From Candidatus Saccharimonadota bacterium (GTDB lineage Bacteria; Patescibacteriota; Saccharimonadia; Saccharimonadales; Saccharimonadaceae), in the NCBI GenBank assembly GCA_017652765.1, contig JAGCAJ010000004.1, forward strand, positions 1 through 34,136: a stretch of 34,136 bases of DNA. The letters run 5' to 3'. Made by a program: the position numbers and the translations under genes. Shown in pieces: positions 29,237 through 34,136 of the stretch. Position 1 is the stretch's first letter. Every line of letters begins with the position of its first letter. The notes below the pieces were generated by a model. That model was given only the letters and a program-made list of their open reading frames with translations. It did not search any database and was not told where the DNA came from.

Positions 29237-29271
29237 TGGTATAATGTACTTAATGGCGGTGCGTTGGAATC
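29237..29271 (+). promoter_or_regulatory. Structural promoter with MAVR start box (copy 5)
   Basis: Plus strand TGGTATAAT, 7 nt, then ATGGCGGTGCGTTGGAATC from 29253. It opens a 20-codon frame MAVRWNLNG... ending TAA inside the next gene. The adaptor ATG starts 22 nt after this ATG, as in copy 1, with no good ribosome site. The only copy on the plus strand. Confidence 0.78.
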
Positions 29272-29274
29272 TTA

Positions 29275-29922
29275 ATGGATTACACGCTCGAAACACTCAA
29301 GAATCTCCTGCGTAAACGGTTGCAGGACGAGGACTTTGACGGTGACACGCTCACCCATTTCTTAAACCAATCGCTAAATGAGATACTCGGCGAGGACAAA
29401 TACCCATTCATGCAGCGTATAAGCGAATACGGCACTGATTACAAAGGCACTGCTTTGCTGCCACCATACTATGCCGGCACCTTCTATATCTACGCCAAAA
29501 AGGACGAGAAAGGTCAGCCGCGGCACGAATTACAATATATCTCCCCAGAAGAGTTCTTTGAAAACACCCACTCCCACACTATGGTTTATACCATCTTTGC
29601 CAACAAGCTATTCTGGCGCATCTATAAAGACGGCGAAGACGATGACTTTATTGTGACGCACCTATATCTAGTCAACCCGATACCATTAGTTAAAGACACG
29701 GATAGACCCCCAATCCCGCCGGAATACATGGAAGCGCTACTTCTTGGCGCTTTGGCACGAGCTGAGCAACTGCGCGATAATTTCGATTTCGCTCAAATCT
29801 ACGAGAACAAACAAGACCAAATCCTGACCAACATGAAGCTCCGCTATGGTCCTGGCAATTTAACTGCCAAGAACCGAGCCAGACTACCATATTTTGGAGG
29901 ATACGCCGATGGCAGGTTCTAA
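29275..29922 (+). CDS. Head-tail adaptor (P22 gp4 / tubular-A type)
   Basis: A 215-residue protein. Helical N-terminus (LETLKNLLRKRLQD, HFLNQSLNEILG), then PFMQRISEY, a central beta part, and the late helix EYMEALLLGALARAEQLR with DQILTNMKLRYG, the layout of head-completion/tail-tube adaptors of podoviruses. It follows the MAVR promoter and is translated with the nozzle gene. It would form the dodecameric ring under the portal. Confidence 0.7.
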   Translation: MDYTLETLKNLLRKRLQDEDFDGDTLTHFLNQSLNEILGEDKYPFMQRISEYGTDYKGTALLPPYYAGTFYIYAKKDEKGQPRHELQYISPEEFFENTHSHTMVYTIFANKLFWRIYKDGEDDDFIVTHLYLVNPIPLVKDTDRPPIPPEYMEALLLGALARAEQLRDNFDFAQIYENKQDQILTNMKLRYGPGNLTAKNRARLPYFGGYADGRF

Positions 29923-32074
29923 TTTTTCCAAAGCACGCAGAATCCCAAGCGTAACAACAAAAAAGTCTAATCCAACTACTACCAACTTTGCTAAGGGCAT
30001 CTATACTTACAAGCCAAACGACACTATGGATTTTGACGAAATCTATCTTGCCCAAAATGCCCGATTTGACAGAATTGGGGAGTATAAGACGCGCCGAGGG
30101 CTTGCTCCTCTCTGCGAGCCTATCGGTAAGACCAAGGCTCAGGACACCTACACTACGACCTATGATATGGTAAATGAGACAAATGTCTCATTAGCTATTT
30201 CTAGCGCCGACCCAATTTATTCCATTAACCTTACTGTGGCCGCGAGTAATGCTACTGACTATGGTGTACTCCAAATATCGCTCCTAGACGCAAATAATGA
30301 CGTTGTGGCCACGTCTTGCGCCCAAAACCTTACAACTACACCCACGGACACTGAATTCGTGTTTAAGGACGCGCCAAAGGGCAATTTCACGCTCAAACTT
30401 GCACCACAAGGCACCAGCAAGCAGACGTTCACAGTCGCTTGTCCGAGTGGCACTACGCCAATGTACAAGCTAAACACTGCTACTGCCGGCCATGTCACCA
30501 ACCTCTTTGAAGCCAACATAGATGGCGCTAAAACCATTCTATTCACCTTTAAGACCTCTACCGGTACGACCACACTCTACCGTATGGCAGCAAATGGCAC
30601 CATCACTTTAATTCGCACGCTTCCATCCGGTGTGGAAAAAGTTAGGTTTTCGCAGAATGTAAATAAAATTCGCTACGCCGATGGTAAAGAAGCCCCCCAC
30701 ATCATAGACCCTTCCACTTGGGCTGATTCTGCTATCCCAACCACCGATCTTAAATCTGGTGAGACGCTCACGCTCAATGTGTCAAATATACTTGCTGGTA
30801 CGCAAGACAACATGATGTACTTTGATGCCGATACCACTACGCAAGCGGTCTGGACTTACCCATACGGCTTTGAATACGCTCCAGAAGCCGATTACGAGAC
30901 TAGCGCAGCACTAAATGAGTATGTGCCCGGCTCTACGACCACCACAACGATTGACACTTCTACACTTACTCCAGTATCTAGCACGCATTTAGTTCCTGCT
31001 ATCGAGACTGGCGACATCATCATAGACGACAACAATAACTACGGCGAGGCCACGGCTATTTCCGGGAGTTCTATAACAGTAACCAGCATTTCGCATATTG
31101 CTACCGCAATAGAAAGTTATGACGCTTTCGACCGTGACTTCAGACAGAACTTCCCGGCCATTAAAACCGGCGATCCACTGACCGCTATGTTCAACCTCGG
31201 CGGCACTGTGTATTTCTTAACCAGGCGCAATAAATACTATATGTATAGCCAAACTGCCGATGTCTGGACGCAGCGAGCATCGTCTGCCCAGCACGGCACC
31301 TTCAGCCAAGAATCGTGCGTGTGCGACTTAAACTATGCTTACTACGCAAATGATGATGGTATTTACATTTTCGACGGTTCATCGGAAGGAAGCCTCACCC
31401 AGAACACCATTCAAGGCACCTATGACGCAATCGCTGGCAAAGAGTCCATCACCCTGGAGCTATACAATAACCGACTCTATGTGTTCTATTCCAGCACCGG
31501 CAATGGTCTTAACGATTCGTGCCTCGTGTATAACATCAACTTGAAGCTGTGGGAGTCTTTTGACACAGGACTACCTGTCTCCGCCACAATAGCCCGCCAA
31601 ACCGCTTCAAACCGCTTTATTTGCGGTTCTAGCCAGTTCGGGCAATTATATAGCTTCGAGACCACGACTAACGACTATGCTGACTTAGGCGCGCCCATAG
31701 ACTTTGACCTAGAAACTGCCTATCTTCACTTTGGGACTCCGAGCCAGCTACATCGCATTACCAAGTGGCGCCCGGAGTTTGCTAAGGTAGATGGCAACTA
31801 CACAATAAAGTGTGGTTATGCCCTAGATTTCACGGATGATGTCAAATACGCCTTTTCGATTAACCTCCACAATAACACACCGATAAACGAGCACTATGTA
31901 TGGGACAACCCCCCAGATTATGGCAACGCCGTAGCGCCAACTAAACTAACCCATATCCCGCAAGTTAATGGCCAATTCTACCGATGCCAACTACGCTACC
32001 AGCATCACGCGGCTTTTGAACCAACAAACTTTAAGGCGCACACCCTAAGTTGCGAAACTCAGAGGTTACGATAA
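29909..32074 (+). CDS. Tail nozzle / hub protein (P22 gp10 / tubular-B type)
   Basis: 721 residues from ATG with GGAGG upstream (14-base overlap with the adaptor). Early PNDTMDFDEIYLAQNARFDRIGEYKTRRGL is typical of podovirus tail-tube/needle-adaptor proteins. There follow beta-propeller-like repeats (IYIFDGSS, LFKINLK-type strands with ETYNNRLYVFYSS), and a beta-rich end. It would attach below the adaptor and hold fibres. Size and early motif fit the family. Confidence 0.72.
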   Translation: MAGSNFSKARRIPSVTTKKSNPTTTNFAKGIYTYKPNDTMDFDEIYLAQNARFDRIGEYKTRRGLAPLCEPIGKTKAQDTYTTTYDMVNETNVSLAISSADPIYSINLTVAASNATDYGVLQISLLDANNDVVATSCAQNLTTTPTDTEFVFKDAPKGNFTLKLAPQGTSKQTFTVACPSGTTPMYKLNTATAGHVTNLFEANIDGAKTILFTFKTSTGTTTLYRMAANGTITLIRTLPSGVEKVRFSQNVNKIRYADGKEAPHIIDPSTWADSAIPTTDLKSGETLTLNVSNILAGTQDNMMYFDADTTTQAVWTYPYGFEYAPEADYETSAALNEYVPGSTTTTTIDTSTLTPVSSTHLVPAIETGDIIIDDNNNYGEATAISGSSITVTSISHIATAIESYDAFDRDFRQNFPAIKTGDPLTAMFNLGGTVYFLTRRNKYYMYSQTADVWTQRASSAQHGTFSQESCVCDLNYAYYANDDGIYIFDGSSEGSLTQNTIQGTYDAIAGKESITLELYNNRLYVFYSSTGNGLNDSCLVYNINLKLWESFDTGLPVSATIARQTASNRFICGSSQFGQLYSFETTTNDYADLGAPIDFDLETAYLHFGTPSQLHRITKWRPEFAKVDGNYTIKCGYALDFTDDVKYAFSINLHNNTPINEHYVWDNPPDYGNAVAPTKLTHIPQVNGQFYRCQLRYQHHAAFEPTNFKAHTLSCETQRLR

Positions 32075-32604
32075 TGGAAGAGTGGAAGCTGATACCAGGC
32101 TCTGGTGGGATATATAGAGTTTCTAATTTTGGTAACGTGCAAAGTAGAAGAAACATTAACGGCAAAATTATAACGAACACATGGCGCAATATATCAATAT
32201 GCAAAAGGGGTAATTATCTGTTTGTGGTGCTGTACAAAGCTAAAAAACGTTGTCAAATATCTGTCCATCGTTTAGTTGCCGAAGCATTTATCCCAAACCC
32301 AGACAACAAACCCCAAGTCAACCATATAAACGGCCATAAGTATGACAATAGGGCGTCCAATTTAGAATGGGCCACATCAAGCGAGAATATGCTGCATAGT
32401 ACACACATTTTACATCCGAATATGTTTGAAAAACGAAAGCGAAAGATCATACAAAAATATATTGACGGCACCGTAGCGAAAATATGGGATTCTGCTGCTG
32501 ATGCTGCACGCGCCTTAAGTATCACTCGAACAAATATAATACATTGTTGCCAAAATAGAAAAAACTTTAGAACAGCCGGTGGATATAAATGGGAATATAA
32601 ATAA
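32074..32604 (+). CDS. HNH homing endonuclease with NUMOD domains
   Basis: 176 residues from the ATG in TAATG; a longer in-frame frame begins at 32050. NUMOD4-like WKLIPGSGGIYRVSNFGNVQS, then VHRLVAEAF and HNH motif QVNHINGHKYDNRASNLEWATSSEN, then a NUMOD1-like helix-turn-helix (WDSAADAARALSITRTNI) and NFRTAGGYKWEY. Classic free-standing homing endonuclease inserted between tail genes. AT-rich compared with both neighbours. Confidence 0.93.
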   Translation: MEEWKLIPGSGGIYRVSNFGNVQSRRNINGKIITNTWRNISICKRGNYLFVVLYKAKKRCQISVHRLVAEAFIPNPDNKPQVNHINGHKYDNRASNLEWATSSENMLHSTHILHPNMFEKRKRKIIQKYIDGTVAKIWDSAADAARALSITRTNIIHCCQNRKNFRTAGGYKWEYK

Positions 32605-32613
32605 GGAGGAATT

Positions 32614-32895
32614 ATGCTAAATTACATCCCGATTTCGAGTAAAGCCAACCTGCCAGACGCCCTAAAGCTTATAAATGATTATTTCCAACAAATAGCCGCC
32701 GAAAACCAGACCAAGACCGTAGCCCAAAGCGGCGGCTTAGCACTACAAGAAGGCAAGCAACAGAACGGTACTTACGGAATCGCGCTAAGTGACCCAAATA
32801 ACACTCCCCGCATACTTATTGGTTTCCATAAGAATGGGCAACCGGTGATTGCGGTGACGAAAAATAAAAATGTCTTTGACGCACTAGGAGAATAA
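32614..32895 (+). CDS. Small virion-region protein
   Basis: A 93-residue protein. Helical N-terminus (KANLPDALKLINDYFQQI) and beta C-terminus (GIALSDPNNTPRILIGFHKNGQPVIAV), as in small tail-trimer proteins that end fibres or needles. Ribosome site AGGAGG 6 nt upstream. Directly follows the HNH gene. Function unknown. Confidence 0.55.
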   Translation: MLNYIPISSKANLPDALKLINDYFQQIAAENQTKTVAQSGGLALQEGKQQNGTYGIALSDPNNTPRILIGFHKNGQPVIAVTKNKNVFDALGE

Positions 32896-33609
32896 ATGGC
32901 TAAAGTAGACCCTAGAGATTTCCTGCTAAATACAGACTTTGGGATGGATAAAATTATCTATTACAAAGACTATAACACTAGCGTCTCTGACATCACTACT
33001 ATAACTATCCCTCATGGTTTGCCTACGGTTCCACTCGTATTCGGCGTATGGGCTACCAACCCTGACTTTGTTGGTTCCCGTAATTTAGATGAAGGCAAAG
33101 ATCCGTGGAACCGCGTGCTAGAGTGCTCTGCCTACGCCGATATGCAGAATGTCTACCTCAGATTAACGCCCGACTATAATGCGCAAGGCTATGTGCAGAC
33201 GGACTTCTATGTGCGCATCTTTGGTTTTGAACCTGGCTCGAATTGGGACGGTCTAGTTTTAAAAGGCAAAAAAATAGCGCCAACCAGTAAGTACGCAAAA
33301 GAGTTCATTATCAACACCGATTACAATTATCTCAAGCTCGTCAAGGCTGGCGAAATCACCACTACCTATGACCCCGCTGACCAAAGCTGGCGTTTCCCAC
33401 ATAATCTTGGCTATGTGCCCCAAGTATTGCTCTGGTGGTCATTTGGCGCAGACGAGGACAACAATATAGAGTTTAATATCGAGCAAGGCTTCTCCTATAC
33501 CGAAGATAACAACAAGAGCGGCTACTTTATAGACGACAAGAATGTTTACATGTACATGGGCATTCTCCCTCATTCCACAGAGATAAGGCTATACGGAGAT
33601 GAAGCATGA
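32896..33609 (+). CDS. Virion protein with duplicated domain
   Basis: A 237-residue protein. Two halves share DFLLNTDF/EFIINTDY openings and a HGLPTVPLVFGVW/HNLGYVPQVLLWW strand pair (about residues 8-110 and 131-235), so it arose by internal duplication. Each half looks like a beta jelly-roll. The start joins the preceding stop (TAAATG). The motif recurs once in the next gene. Probably a tail tip or decoration protein. Confidence 0.65.
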   Translation: MAKVDPRDFLLNTDFGMDKIIYYKDYNTSVSDITTITIPHGLPTVPLVFGVWATNPDFVGSRNLDEGKDPWNRVLECSAYADMQNVYLRLTPDYNAQGYVQTDFYVRIFGFEPGSNWDGLVLKGKKIAPTSKYAKEFIINTDYNYLKLVKAGEITTTYDPADQSWRFPHNLGYVPQVLLWWSFGADEDNNIEFNIEQGFSYTEDNNKSGYFIDDKNVYMYMGILPHSTEIRLYGDEA

Positions 33610-34004
33610 GACCAAACGATTTTATTATGAATTCCGACTACCTTACTCTGGCGAATATAGAAAACTGCACTTTTGAAGCGTTTGTGCCAGGCGGCCCGAC
33701 ACCCGCCTCGGGGCTATACACTGCCGAGTTTAACTTCAGATACCAGAACATCCCCCAGACCATCTCGCGTACCTATATACACCACAGCATGTGGTCTAAC
33801 CCTAATCTCTGGGGCATTGGTTCACACGGTGATAGCACCTTTTCCGATAGCAGCGGGACTTTCTACGAGCGGATGTTTGTCTCTACTCCAGCCAATGATA
33901 CGGTAAATCTAAAGGTGGAAATCCAAGGCACCACTGGCGCTACCATCCCAGCACATACTGTGACCATAAAGGTATTCCGGTTTAAAGTGCCAAATCTGTT
34001 CTAA
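33606..34004 (+). CDS. Small virion protein related to the duplicated domain
   Basis: A 132-residue protein. PNDFIMNSDYLTLANI repeats the opening of the two domains of the preceding protein. Beta-rich and Ser/Thr-rich afterwards. The ATGA overlap couples it to its neighbour. Probably a paralogous single-domain tail component. Confidence 0.6.
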   Translation: MRPNDFIMNSDYLTLANIENCTFEAFVPGGPTPASGLYTAEFNFRYQNIPQTISRTYIHHSMWSNPNLWGIGSHGDSTFSDSSGTFYERMFVSTPANDTVNLKVEIQGTTGATIPAHTVTIKVFRFKVPNLF

Positions 34005-34067
34005 CTCACCTGTCTACAATTTTCCACAGGGCTTTTCGGAACCCCCTTGACTCGGGGGGGGGGGGGG
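34005..34067 (+). other. Terminator-like sequence ending in an artefactual G run
   Basis: GGAACCCCC-TTGACTC-GGGGG starts a hairpin whose closing half is replaced by 15 G (34054-34068). TTGACT at 34047-34052 could also be a -35 for TAAAAT at 15-20 across the join, once the true spacer is known. The G run is likely sequencing failure. Confidence 0.55.
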
Positions 34068-34136
34068 GTAAAATTAGGGTGTAAAAAAATAACATAAAAA
34101 AGGAAAAAAAAAATGAGCTAAGTGACTGATGGGAAA
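34068..34136. repeat. Terminal redundancy, right copy (degraded)
   Basis: Same 69 bases as 1-69 with several changes, mostly to A, and preceded by poly-G. One change would put a stop in the first gene (ATGAGCTAAG versus ATGAGCTATG), so the right copy is not the true sequence. Confidence 0.88.

Noticed and set aside
1-34136. Recoded stop codon (as in some phages of candidate phyla)
   Set aside because: All core genes end normally at UAA, UAG or UGA and none is interrupted in frame by one codon type.

Overview
The window is one essentially complete genome of a short-tailed (podovirus-like) phage that carries an integrase. The last 69 bases repeat the first 69 with many miscalled bases, preceded by a 15-G run typical of a failing read. 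The molecule therefore closes on itself and is about 34.07 kb. Gene order is compact, with overlapping ATGA/TAATG junctions and strong AGGAGG-type ribosome sites. UGA, UAG and UAA all act as ordinary stops. The r1t-like holin, the amidase endolysin with repeated wall-binding modules and the ribosome sites suggest a host with Gram-positive-type translation and exposed peptidoglycan. The exact host cannot be read from the sequence; a Saccharibacteria-type host crossed my mind from memory of similar wall-binding repeats, but I cannot support it.

Layout. Positions 27,740 down to 17,717 (minus strand) are the early and packaging block. It runs from a strong leftward promoter through many small genes, an ERF annealing protein, an HNH nuclease, a KGG-motif protein, a VRR-NUC nuclease, an RNA ligase, a YopX protein, a MazG-like protein, both terminase genes and a GT2 glycosyltransferase. 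Positions 17,694 to 13,699 hold portal, scaffold and major capsid. Positions 13,614 to 12,441 hold no conventional gene. Instead there is a tandem array of seven predicted structured small RNAs and one leaderless 39-residue membrane peptide, each with its own promoter and most with an intrinsic terminator. Positions 12,423 to 5,400 hold tail fibres (YadA-like and collagen-like), an intein-containing endolysin and a holin. Positions 5,362 to 346 hold a structured leader RNA, a small unknown gene and two virion proteins, the larger with a BECR-fold nuclease-like domain. On the plus strand, 29,237 to 34,004 encodes the head-tail adaptor, tail nozzle, an inserted HNH nuclease and three small virion proteins, followed across the join by a membrane-protein moron.

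Between the two arms (27,350 to 29,190) lie tRNA-Ala(CGC), a tyrosine integrase, an unknown 107-residue protein and what looks like an RNA switch. A consensus promoter makes a terminated 68-nt RNA whose 5' end is complementary to two sites in the early leftward leader. No protein repressor is recognisable, so I suggest RNA-based control resembling P4 immunity.

Five structural transcription units share an unusual start: an extended -10 box without a -35, exactly 7 nt, then ATGGCGGTGCG at the predicted first base. This could be a leaderless MAVR mini-ORF or a recognition element. I rate the RNA array, the sRNA/antisense pair and the MAVR box as the most novel content. No DNA polymerase, helicase or primase is recognisable, so replication probably relies on the host.
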